DNA of 64,000 nt from Rebecca billardiae RCC1528 (Eukaryota; Haptophyta). Every line of letters begins with the position of its first letter. Position 1 is the stretch's first letter. The stretch is taken from contig OZ251224.1 of NCBI GenBank assembly GCA_965240325.2, forward strand, positions 2,976,001 to 3,040,000, read 5' to 3'. This document shows, piece by piece, positions 1-10,300 of this stretch. A model generated the notes under the pieces. It saw nothing but the letters and a program-made list of their open reading frames with translations. It was not told the DNA's origin and searched no databases. A program made the translations under genes and the position numbers.

Positions 1-823
1 CGCACGTGCGTGCCCCGCGTGCCTTGCGCTGTACGTGCACGGTAGGGCGTCCCGACAGCGAGGGCGGGGCGGCGTAGATGGTCTTGTGGGAGGTGCGCCC
101 GTGTGCCGGAGACGCTTCGACACCTTGGTGGCGTGCCCACACCTCTCCTTGTCGCCGCTCGCCTGCTGCGTGCTTGACCAGCCGTGTTGAGAGCACGCCT
201 GCGCGTGCATGGCCAATGCCGGGCGGATCGAGCCGTAGTGAGTGTGCGTGCGGGTACTCCTACCCGATGCGCATCCCTGACACCGTCGCAGTAGCTCTTG
301 TACGTCAATTCTAAGCCGTGCACTCGAACCCACGCGACGTGTCAACGTTATCGGTGGTATGCGACATGCTGGCCAGTTTTATTTTCAAATAGCGCATTTG
401 ACGCCATTCCTCGGCTATTGTTCGCGAGCATGTTGGGCATGTGCCCGACTGGATTCGACAGGCTTCACGACGCGCGCGAGGGCTTGCGACAGTGGTAGAG
501 AGACGCATAGGGTAGGAGTACCCGCACGCGCACTCACTACGGCTCGATCCGCCCGACATTAGCCATGCACGCGCAGGCGTGCTCTCAACACGGCTGGTCG
601 AGCACGCAGCAGGCAAGCGGCGACAAGGAGAGGTGTGGGCACGCCACCAAGGTGTCGAAGCGTCTCCGGCACACGGGCGCACCTCCCACAAGACCATCTA
701 CGCCGCCCCGCCCTCGCTGTCGGGACGCCCTACCGTGCACGTACAGCGCAAGGCACGCGGGGCACGCACGTGCGGCAGCCATCGAGCCGTCGGCGGGGAC
801 AATTTTCAATTTTGGACCCCCCC
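1..823. mobile_element. Foldback element FB1, copy 1 (left end outside window)
   Basis: The two halves are inverted copies of each other: sequence at 61-265 reappears reverse-complemented at about 510-740, around a central region of some 235 bp. The right end is GGACAATTTTCAATTTTGG followed by a run of seven C. A near-identical complete copy lies at 27111-27984, offset by exactly 27160 bp with only a few substitutions. No credible ORF is present, so this is a non-autonomous element with very long terminal inverted repeats. Confidence 0.85.
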
Positions 824-1281
824 TTCTGGTAGGCAGCCCTGGAACGGCAGGGACCTACAGGTCGCTGCTTCAACTTTCGGACCCGATTGCTGTTCACTTT
901 TTGTGCACGATGGCGGCGGCGCCCCCGGGGGTCTGCGGCGCTCGAGATCGCGTCTGGCGGCACCCCCAGGGTGTGCCTGAGGTACAACCCAGCGGGTATG
1001 TACCATTTAGACGACTTTGTTCCACTACCATGTGCCCCACGGACGCCACGAGGTCCACGACGGGGCCGCCGACGGCATGCTTCAACTTTCAGACCCGCGG
1101 GCTCTCAGCGCGCGCGCCGAGTCAGAGCCGCTGTCTGGTGAGCCGTGTGAGTCGGGCTAACGGCATCATGCACTCTAGATACCACATACATGCAGCAGAC
1201 CACCTCAGGGATTCACTAGGCTTCCGCGCCACCGCCAGCCGGCGCTGCGGCTGCGCGGCCAGCACGGTCGACGACGACAGC

Positions 1282-2704
1282 TCATACTGACGCGGCGGTG
1301 CCCGGCGCGGCCGGCGCCGGCGCCGATTGCTTGCGAGCTTCCGAGCACTCGGCCTTCTTGCACAGCCACCCTCGGAGATCGATCTTCTGGCACGTCGGGC
1401 AGCGTCTCGCCTTCGCCATCGGGCAGGGCGACACGCCGCACGAGCAGGTCTGGTGACAGCGGTCGAAGCTCGCCTCGAGCTCAGCAGCAGCTGCCTCCGC
1501 CTCCGCCTTCTTCCGCGCACGCTCGGATGCGGCCGCCGCCTTGCGCGCCGCCTCGGCCTCCTTCTGCGCGGTCTGCGCGGCCTTCTGCGTGTTGATCTCA
1601 CGCAACGACCACGAGCCGTTTTGGCTGTCGAGCCGCGTGTTGTCCGGCTTCGGCGCGGCGAGCTCCACGGCGGGCACTGGAAGGACACCGAGCTGGTCTG
1701 CGAGCTCACCCGGGTCGAACCTCACCGCCTTGCGCACCGCGGCGAGCTCGGCGTCGTGCTCATCACGCTCGCGCACGAGCTTGGCGGCCTGGCGGCCGGA
1801 GTACTCCTTGGCGAGCTCGAGCTTGGCGCGGAGGGCTGGAGCAGTGTTCGAGCGCATCCCCGCAGGCGTGGCTGTGAACGCACTAAACGTAGGTGATGCG
1901 TGCGCGCCAGAGGGCTCGCCGTCGTCGGCCGAGCGCGCAGCCCCGCGCTCCGGAGTGCTTGGCGCCGCTGCCGGCGCCGCCGCCGCGAGCGACGCGGCAT
2001 CGGCCTCCTCCTCTTGCCGCCTGCGCTCCGCCTTCGCCTGTGCGGCATCGAGACGATCCACGAAGTCCTTCCTGTTGATCTGGTCCGGGTCCAACACGTT
2101 GCCCGTGATGCCCACCTTGCGCCACGCGTTGATGATGTCAAAGGTGTCACACCACGAGAACCACGCACCCGGCGTGGACAGCTCCTCACAGCCGCCGAGG
2201 ATCTGGAGGAACTCGCGGAGGCCGATCGTGGGCTCCTTGCCGTAGCTCGCCGTGTACGCGTGCTTGAAAGACGCCAGGCCCTTCTGGTATTGCGAGTGGA
2301 ACTTGTGGTTGTACTGATCGAGAGCCTTCACGGTGCGTGCGGCCGCGCGAGGGCGGAGAGGTGATTGTGCGCGCGTCGCGCGCGCGCGCCGGGCCGATTG
2401 CACGCCAGGTACACCCGGGGCACGCGCGCGCGCCGGAGAGGCGCTGCAGCCGTCCGCGCGCACGGGCGCCTACCTGTAGGAAGTGCGACGTGTTCGGCTC
2501 CTCGGTGAAGATGCGGATGCCGAACTCGGACTCAGCAGTGCCGAGGGCTGCGAGCACGTCCTCCGTGTACCGCGACGAGTGGTTGTCGAGCAACAGCACG
2601 ATCGGGAAGGCGATGGGCTCCAGCCCCGCAGCCACCAGAGCTGCGTTGAGGTCACCAGACGCGCCGACAGGCCGCCTAGCCCTGCCGCGCGGCGCCCGCC
2701 ACAC
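1282..2704 (-). pseudogene. DDE_1-type (pogo/Tigger) transposase, 5'-truncated, one intron
   Basis: The minus strand encodes PIVLLLDNHSSRYTEDVLA, matching the DDE_1 core around the second catalytic Asp, then NTSHFLQ. An intron at 2326-2473 (GTAGGC donor, AAG acceptor, phase 0) joins this to ALDQYNHKFHSQYQKGL. The result matches the family pattern in which the core runs into an LQ-x-D segment. Next come an alpha-helical stretch with INAWRKVGI, a charged Ala/Glu-rich coiled region, and a Cys-rich tail (about nine Cys near the end) that could bind zinc. The stop is at 1282. Nothing upstream of about 2704 resembles the helix-turn-helix or first Asp of the family, so the gene is broken. The family call is firm; activity is unlikely. 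Confidence 0.75.
2326..2473 (-). other. Spliceosomal intron in transposase
   Basis: A 148-bp GT-AG interval: exon ends CTACAG, donor GTAGGCGCC, acceptor CCGTGAAG. Removing it restores a continuous DDE_1 reading frame in phase 0 (HFLQ to ALDQYN). Conservation of the protein across the junction is the evidence. Confidence 0.7.
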
Positions 2705-2783
2705 AGCAGCCGCTGCGCGAGGTGCGTCGCCATCGCCGGGTCTGAAAGACGAAGCAGTCCGAAAAACGAAGCAGCGACCTGTA

Positions 2784-3774
2784 TCTCTTTGTTGGCCGAA
2801 GATACGCTAGCGTCCTTCCGACCACAAAATCGCGAAAAACGCCGCAATCGTGGTTTTCAGACCTCGGCCTCAGCGGCAAATTGCGTTCAGCGACCTCGAA
2901 AACCTTGGGACCCGCTCGGGTTTGGGCGTCAGGTGCCGCAGGCGACCGTCCGACAGCCGGAACCGTCCAAAAGTCGAAGGACGCTATAGCGTATCTTCCT
3001 TTTGAGGGTGCCGGTAGTACGCTAGCGCCGGCTATGTTCGAGACCTTAGAGGCTAAGACTTCAGCCAGAGGTGCCCCAGGAGGTGCCCAACATGATTGAC
3101 TTAATAGGCAGCAAGCGCCGCGCACGTCAGAGAGCTCCACGACTGACGTTTTGAGCGACACGCTCAGCGACGCGCTCGGCAGCTCGTCGTCGGACGACCA
3201 ACAGCATTGAGGGGTCACGGCGACAGCACACAGGGCGGGCTAGTCGGCGGGACGTACGGCATTATTCGCGACTCCATCAACTGTTGACGAGCGCGCGGTG
3301 GCAGCGGCGCGCTGGTCGCACCTGCAACGCCCTGCTCAGGCACCGCGGCCACCGCGCTGCTGGCCACGCCCCCGGCTCGTGCCGCAGCGGCCGCGCGTAG
3401 CTTGCACTGGCGCAACTGGCGTGGCATGCGGCAGCGTGGTGGCACTCGGGGCGATGGCGTTGACGATGATAAGTTGCTCCATCGCCACAGCCCGCTCGAA
3501 GCCCTGCGCCGCGCCGCTTTCCTCCGCCTCACGCCGCGCAGCGCCGCAGTCGTCCAAATCACGACCGTCGTCGAGCGCGGTCGCCTCTGGAGGGCCGTCA
3601 TCGGCATCAGAAGAGAAGGTCTCGTCATGTGAGTTGTCGTTGAGGTCCCAGGCATCAATCGCGCCCGCGGCCGCCCTCGCGCGCGCCTCCTACGCGCCGT
3701 CAGAGCTCACGCGCGCCGGGGTGCCATCGAAGATACGCTACTGTAGCGTATCTTCCCCGCGGCCAACAAAGAGA
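2784..3774. mobile_element. TIR element T1, copy 1 (~991 bp)
   Basis: Ends are TCTCTTTGTTGGCC and its inverse GGCCAACAAAGAGA. Each is followed inward by an inverted GAAGATACGCTA-type block. TA lies immediately left; TTA lies right. The element is about 97% identical to 19145-20126. On the minus strand at about 3336-3660 an acidic stretch (NDNSHDETFSSDADDGPPEA, then an Ala-rich helix) may be a residue of a transposase-associated ORF. No DDE domain was seen, so it is probably non-autonomous. It abuts the pogo-like element exactly. Confidence 0.8.
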
Positions 3775-4112
3775 TTACCTCCCTTGGGAACGGCCCTCAT
3801 GAGCTGTGTGCGTCTCTTAGAGATAGATCCGTCTCTCTAGATAGAACTGGAGAGATAGATATCTCCCTTGGAGATTAATATACGCACAACAATAGCCGTA
3901 ATACCCTATACGATTGGTATTCATCCCATCTATAATAGGGGTCTCAATGATTCTCCTCGAATACTTTATGAAGTGATGAAAGCGCTCATGATATGTACAA
4001 ATATGGCTCCTCCTAGTCAGTTCTTTCTCATCATACTTATAATATTATATCTGAACGACAACTGAAACTTATTCGGGGGGGGGGGTCCACCCGAGCCCTC
4101 CCGCGAATCACA
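3775..4112. other. AT-rich island, no gene recognised
   Basis: Base composition falls sharply compared with the GC-rich surroundings. The first part holds GAGATA-type repeats (3810-3875). An open frame at 3868-4065 encodes 65 residues that I do not recognise. A run of a dozen G ends the segment near 4075-4086. It could be promoter-proximal DNA, an organellar insertion or a fragment of a foreign element. Confidence 0.4.
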
Positions 4113-4113
4113 C

Positions 4114-4293
4114 GTACAGTTTACTAAGAATAAGAGACGCACACAGCTCACAGTACCCGCTGTTGATTGTTGTCGGGGTCCACCTTCTACTCACTCTGGC
4201 GCCGATAGTAATAATCACTCTCCCCGCCCGCGCGGACCGAGTTCTCCGAGTGTCCAAGAGACGCACATGTACAGCTCAGGCAGGCGAGATCGA
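4114..4293 (+). promoter_or_regulatory. Conserved upstream module of receptor gene (split copy)
   Basis: CAGTTTACTAAG and ATAAGAGACGCACACAGCTC lie at 4115-4148. The second half, AGAGACGCACA ... CTCAGGCAGGCGAGAT, lies at about 4257-4293, 60 bp before the ATG at 4354. The same blocks lie contiguously at 46430-46478 and 49500-49558, so this copy appears split by a roughly 110-bp insertion with partial duplication of AGAGACGCACA. Its repeated position ahead of start codons suggests a promoter or 5'UTR element. The function is inferred. Confidence 0.5.
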
Positions 4294-4353
4294 CGGATTC
4301 GACGCCCGTACTTGTATCGTACGTGCTCGTCGCGACTCCTCACCGAAGGGCCC

Positions 4354-7300
4354 ATGCGCGCGCTCCCTCTCCGGGCGCTGCTCCTGCTCGCGCTGGGCAG
4401 GACGAGCTGCGCCTTCGTGCGCGTCACGCACGAGCACAAAATCTCCGCGCTCTACGGCGGGCTCGGCCCGTCGGCCATCGGCGCGGGCGATGCGCTCGGG
4501 GACTCTGGCCTCGCGATGGTCGGCGACGTCGACGGCGATGGCGTGTCGGATGCGGTCGCCGGGCTGCCCGGGGCGTCGGCCGGGGCCGGCGCGGCCATCG
4601 TGCTATTCCTACGCGCCAACGGCACCGTGCACGCCGAGCACCGCCTCGAGTCCGCGCAGGGCGGCCTGCCCACGTTTGCGGCGGGCGGCGCGTTTGGCAT
4701 GGGCGTCGCCGGCATCGGCGACAGGAACAGCGACTCGGTGCCCGACGTGATGATCGGCGCGCCGAGCGCGGGGACCGGGGGCGCCGTGTACGTCTGCTAC
4801 CTCACGGCCAGCGGCGCCGTCGGCTCGAGCTTCGAGATCAGCCAGGGCTCGGGCGGCTTCACCGGCTCGATCGGCTCGGGCGACGGCTTCGGCCGCGGCC
4901 TCGCCAACATTGGCGACGTCGACGGCGACGGGCGGAGCGACCTGCTCGTCGGCGCGCCGACGGATGGCGGCGGCGCGGCGTGGGTGCTCTTCACGAACGA
5001 CGACGTCACCGTCCGCTCGCACACGAGGATCGCCAAAAACACGGGCGGCCTGAGCATCAACCTCGGCCCCAACGACAAGTTTGGCTGGTCCGCCGCGCCG
5101 CTCGGCGACCTCGACGGCGACGGCACGCCCGACGCGCTCGTGAGCGCGCCGGGCGACAACCCGGGCGCCGTGCTCGTGCTCTTTCTCAACCCCGACGGCA
5201 CCGTGAAGGCCGAGCAGCAGATCGCCGAAGGTGTCGGCGGGCTGGGCGCTGCCCTCGGCTCGTGGGACTACTTTGGCCGCGGCCTCGCCACGCTCGGCGA
5301 TCTCGGCCTCGACGGCGCGCTCGACGTCGCGGTGGGCGCGCCGAAGGACGACGACCTGGCCGCCGAGACCGGCTCGTTCTACGTGCTCGCGCTCTCCACC
5401 TCCGGCACCGTCCTCGACGAGCGCAAGTTCTCCAACAGCGCGGGCGGCCTCTCGCTGCAGCTGGGCGCGGAGGTGCTGATGGGCTCCGCGCTGGCCGCGC
5501 GCGCGCCCAGCGCCGACGGCACCGTCCTGCTGCTGGCGGGGGCGCCAGCGGACGCGGACGGCGGCGCAGACGCGGGCGCTCTCTACGCCTACGAGTTGGG
5601 GCCCCCGTCCCCGCCAAGCCCGCCGCCATCGCCACCGCCGTCGCCCAGCCCGCCGCCCAGCCCGCCGCCGCCCGGCCCGCCGCCATCACCGCCGCCATCA
5701 CCTCCAACGTCGCCGCCACCGCGCCCGCCACCGAGCCCACCTCCGAGCCCGCCGCACCCAGCGCCGCCGCCCTCACCGCCGCCATCACCACCGCCGAGCC
5801 CGCCGCCCTCGCCGCCGCCGCCGAGCCCACCGCCGCCGTTGCCACCGCCAAGCCCGCCGCCCTCGCCACCGCCGCCATCGCCACCTCCGAGCCCACCACC
5901 ATCGCCGCCACCGGCCCCACCGCCGACATCGCCGCCACCGAGCCCGCCACCGTCGCCACCGCCATCGCCGCCACCGAGCCCACCGCCGCCATCGCCGCCA
6001 CCGAGCCCGCCGCCATCGCCGCCACCGAGCCCACCACCATCGCCACCGCCGTCGCCGCCACCAGCCCCACCGCCGCCATCACCGCCACCCAGCCCGCCAC
6101 CGTCACCACCGCCGTCGCCGCCACCGAGCCCACCGCCGCCATCGCCGCCACCGAGCCCGCCGCCGTCGCCACCGCCGTCGCCGCCACCGAGCCCACCGCC
6201 GCCATCCCCACCGCCATGCCCGCCGCCATCGCCACCGCCGTCACCACCGCCGAGCCCGCCGCCGCCGTCGCCACCGCCAAGGCCGCCACCATCTCCGCCG
6301 CCATCGCCCCCGCCGAGCCCGCCACCGTCGCCGCCACCATCGCCGCCACCGAGCCCACCGCCGCCATCGCCACCGCCGTCGCCGCCGCCGGGCCCACCGC
6401 CGTCGCCGCCGCCGAGCCCGCCACCGCCGTTCCCGCCGCCAAGCCTGCCGCCATCGCCACCGCCGTCGCCACCGCCGAGCCCGCCGCCGCCGTCGCCACC
6501 ACCGAGCCCGCCGCCGTCGCCGCCACCATCGCCTCCGCCGAGCCCACCACCGCCATCGACACCGCCGAGCCCGCCACCGTCGCCGCCACCATCGCCGCCA
6601 CCGAGCCCGCCGCCGCCATCGACACCGCCGTCGCCGCCGCCGAGCCCACCGCCGTCGCCGCCGCCGAGCCCGCCACCGCCATTCCCGCCGCCAAGCCCGC
6701 CGCCATCGCCACCGCCGTCGCCACCGCCGAGCCCGCCGCCGCCGTCGCCACCACCGAGCCCGCCGCCGTCGCCGCCACCATCGCCGCCGCCGAGCCCACC
6801 GCCGCCATCGACACCGCCGAGCCCGCCACCGTCGCCACCGCCGTCGCCGCCACCGAGCCCACCGCCGCCATCCCCACCACCGCGCCCGCCGCCATCGCCA
6901 CCGCCGTCGCCACCGCCGAGCCCACCGCCGCCGTCGCCACCACCGAGCCCGCCGCCATCGCCACCGCCGTCGCCACCGCCGAGCCCGCCGCCGTCGCCGC
7001 CACCATCGCCGCCACCGAGCCCACCGCCGCCATCGCCCCCGCCGAGCCCGCCACCGTCGCCGCCACCATCGCCGCCACCGAGCCCGCCGCCGCCATCGCC
7101 GCCACCAAGCCCGCCACCGTCGCCACCGCCGTCGCCGCCACCGAGCCCACCGCCGCCATCCCCACCACCGCGCCCGCCGCCAGCGCCACCGCCGTCGCCA
7201 CCGCCGAGCCCACCGCCGCCGTCGCCACCACCGAGCCCGCCGCCGTCGCCGCCACCATCGCCGCCGCCGAGCCCACCGCCGCCATCGACACCGCCGAGCC

Positions 7301-10300
7301 CCCCACCGTCGCCACCGCCGTCGCCGCCGCCGAGCCCGCCGCCGCCAACGCCACCGCCGAGCCCGCCGCCGTCGCCGCCACCATTGCCGCCACCGAGCCC
7401 GCCGCCGCCATCGCCCCCGCCGAGCCCGCCACCGTCGCCACCGCCGTCGCCGCCACCGAGCCCGCCGCCGCCATCCCCACCACCGCGCCCGCCGCCGTCA
7501 CCGCCACCATTGCCGCCACCGAGCCCGCCGCCGCCATCGACACCGCCGAGCCCCCCACCGTCGCCACCGCCGTCGCCGCCGCCGAGCCCGCCGCCGTCGC
7601 CACCGCCGAGCCCGCCACCGTCGCCGCCACCGAGCCCGCCGCCGCCATCGCCCCCGCCGAGCCCGCCACCGTCGCCACCGCCGTCGCCGCCACCGAGCCC
7701 GCCGCCGCCATCCCCACCACCGCGCCCGCCGCCATCGCCACCGCCGTCGCCACCGCCGAGCCCACCGCCGCCGTCGCCACCACCGAGCCCGCCGCCGTCG
7801 CCGCCACCATCGCCGCCGCCGAGCCCACCGCCGCCATCGACACCGCCGAGCCCCCCACCGTCGCCACCGCCGTCGCCGCCGCCGAGCCCGCCGCCGCCAA
7901 CGCCACCGCCGAGCCCGCCGCCGTCGCCGCCACCATTGCCGCCACCGAGCCCGCCGCCGCCATCGCCCCCGCCGAGCCCGCCACCGTCGCCACCGCCGTC
8001 GCCGCCACCGAGCCCGCCGCCGCCATCCCCACCACCGCGCCCGCCGCCGTCGCCGCCACCATCGCCGCCACCGAGCCCGCCACCGCCATCGCCGCCGCCG
8101 AGCCCGCCGCCGTCGCCGCCACCATTGCCGCCACCGAGCCCGCCGCCGCCATCGACACCGCCGAGCCCCCCACCGTCGCCACCGCCGTCGCCGCCGCCGA
8201 GCCCGCCGCCGTCGCCACCGCCGAGCCCGCCACCGTCGCCGCCACCGAGCCCGCCGCCGCCATCGCCCCCGCCGAGCCCGCCACCGTCGCCACCGCCGTC
8301 GCCGCCACCGAGCCCACCGCCGCCATCCCCACCACCGCGCCCGCCGCCATCCCCGCCACCATCGCCGCCACCGAGCCCGTCGCCGCCGTCGCCCCCGCCG
8401 AGCCCGCCACCGTCGCCACCGCCGTCGCCGCCGCCGAGCCCGCCACCGCCATCGCCGCCGCCGAGCCCGCCGCCATCGCCGCCGCCGTCGCCGCCGCCGA
8501 GCCCGCCGCCGCCATCGCCCCCGCCGGGCCCGCCGCCGTCGCCACCGCCGTCGCCGCCGCCGAGCCCACCGCCGCCAACGCCACCACCGCGCCCGCCGAC
8601 ATCACCACCGCCATCGCCACCGCCGATCCCGCCGCCGCCATCGCCACCGCCGAGCCCGCCGCCATCCCCGCCACCATCGCCGCCACCGAGCCCGTCGCCG
8701 CCATCGCCCCCGCCGAGCCCGCCACCGTCGCCGCCACCATCGCCGCCACCGAGCCCGCCGCCGCCATCGCCGCCACCGAGCCCGCCACCGTCACCGCCAC
8801 CATCGCCGCCACCGAGCCCGCCGCCGTCGCCGCCACCATCGCCGCCACCGAGCCCGCCGCCGCCATCGCCGCCACCTAGCCCGCCACCGTCACTGCCACC
8901 ATCGCCGCCACCGAGCCCGTCGCCGCCATCGCCGCCGCCGAGCCCGCCGCCGTCGCCGCCGCCATCGCCGCCACCGAGCCTGCCGCCGCCATCGCCGCCA
9001 CCGAGCCCGCCGCCATCACCGCCGCCATCGCCGCCACCGAGCCCACCGCCGCCATTGCCGCCACCGACCCCTCCACCGCCACCGCCGCCATCGCCGCCAC
9101 CGAGCCCCCCGCCGCCATCGCCGCCGCCATCGCCGCCACCGAGCCCACCGCCGCCATTGCCGCCACCGACCCCTCCACCGCCACCGCCGCCATCGCCGCC
9201 ACCGAGCCTACCACCACCATCGCCGCCACCGAGCCCGCCGCCGCCATCGCCGCCACCGAGCCCGCCACCGTCACCGCCACCATCGCCGCCACCGAGCCCG
9301 CCGCCGTCGCCGCCACCATCGCCGCCACCGAGCCCGCCGCCGCCATCGCCGCCACCGAGCCCACCGCCGCCATTGCCGCCACCGACCCCTCCACCGCCAC
9401 CGCCGCCATCGCCGCGACCGAGCCTACCACCACCATCGCCGCCGCCGAGCCCGCCGCCGTCACCGCCGCCATCACCGCCGCCGAGCCCCCCGCCGCCATC
9501 GCCGCCGCCGAGCCCGCCACCGTCACCGCCGCCATCGCCGCCACCGAGCCCGCCGCCGCCATCGCCGCCACCGAGCCCACCGCCGTCACTGCCACCAGCG
9601 CCGCCACCGAGCCCGCCGCCGCCATCGCCGCCACCGAGCCCACCGCCGCCATTGCCGCCGCCGAGCCTGCCACCGTCACCCCCGCCATCGCCGCCACCGA
9701 GCCCCCCGCCGCCATCGCCGCCGCCGAGCCCGCCATCGTCGCCGCCACCATCGCCGCCACCGAGCCCGCCACCGTCGCCATCGCCGTCGCCACCGCCGAG
9801 CCCGCCGCCGCCTTCGCCACCGCCGAGCCCGCCGCCATCGCATCCACCATCGCCGCCACCGAGCCCACCGCCGCCATCGCCGCCGCCGAGCCCGCCGCCG
9901 TCGCCGCCGCCATCGCCGCCACCGAGCCCACCGCCGCCATCGCCGCCGCCGAGCCCGCCACCGTCGCCACCGCCGTCGCCGCCGCCGAGCCCGCCGCCGC
10001 CGTCGTCACCGCCGATCCCGCCACCGTCGCCACCGCCGTCGCCGCCGCCGAGCCCGCCGCCGCCATCCCCACCACCGCGCCCGCCGCCAGCGCCACCGCC
10101 GTCGCCATCGCCGATCCCACCGCCGCCCACTCCGCCGCCGAGTCCACCACCGAGTCCGCCGCCGAGCATGCCGCCGAGCATGCCACCGAGCCCGCCGCCA
10201 TCGGTGCCGCCCAGCCTGCCGCCCAGCCCGCCGCCCGACCCTCCGCCATCGCCACCACCAAATCTGCCGCCGCCATCACCGCCACCAAGCCCGCCGCCAA

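Larger units (their letters stand above)
858..2781 (-). mobile_element. pogo/Tigger-like DNA transposon, internally deleted
   Basis: Inverted ends read CAGGTCGCTGCTTC at 858-871 and, on the minus strand, inward from 2781. The match continues about 26 bp with three or so mismatches. Both ends are flanked by TA (856-857 and 2782-2783), the target duplication expected for the Tc1/mariner/pogo group. The element encodes the C-terminal half of a DDE_1-type transposase on the minus strand. The DNA-binding N-terminus and first catalytic Asp are absent although both ends are present, so it is an internally deleted, probably non-autonomous copy. Confidence 0.75.

Noticed and set aside
4323-8879. 1,518-codon plus-strand frame rich in TEPAAIAAT repeats
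   Set aside because: It is a shadow of the SPPP codon repeat read one base off; the true frame extends through the domains on both sides.
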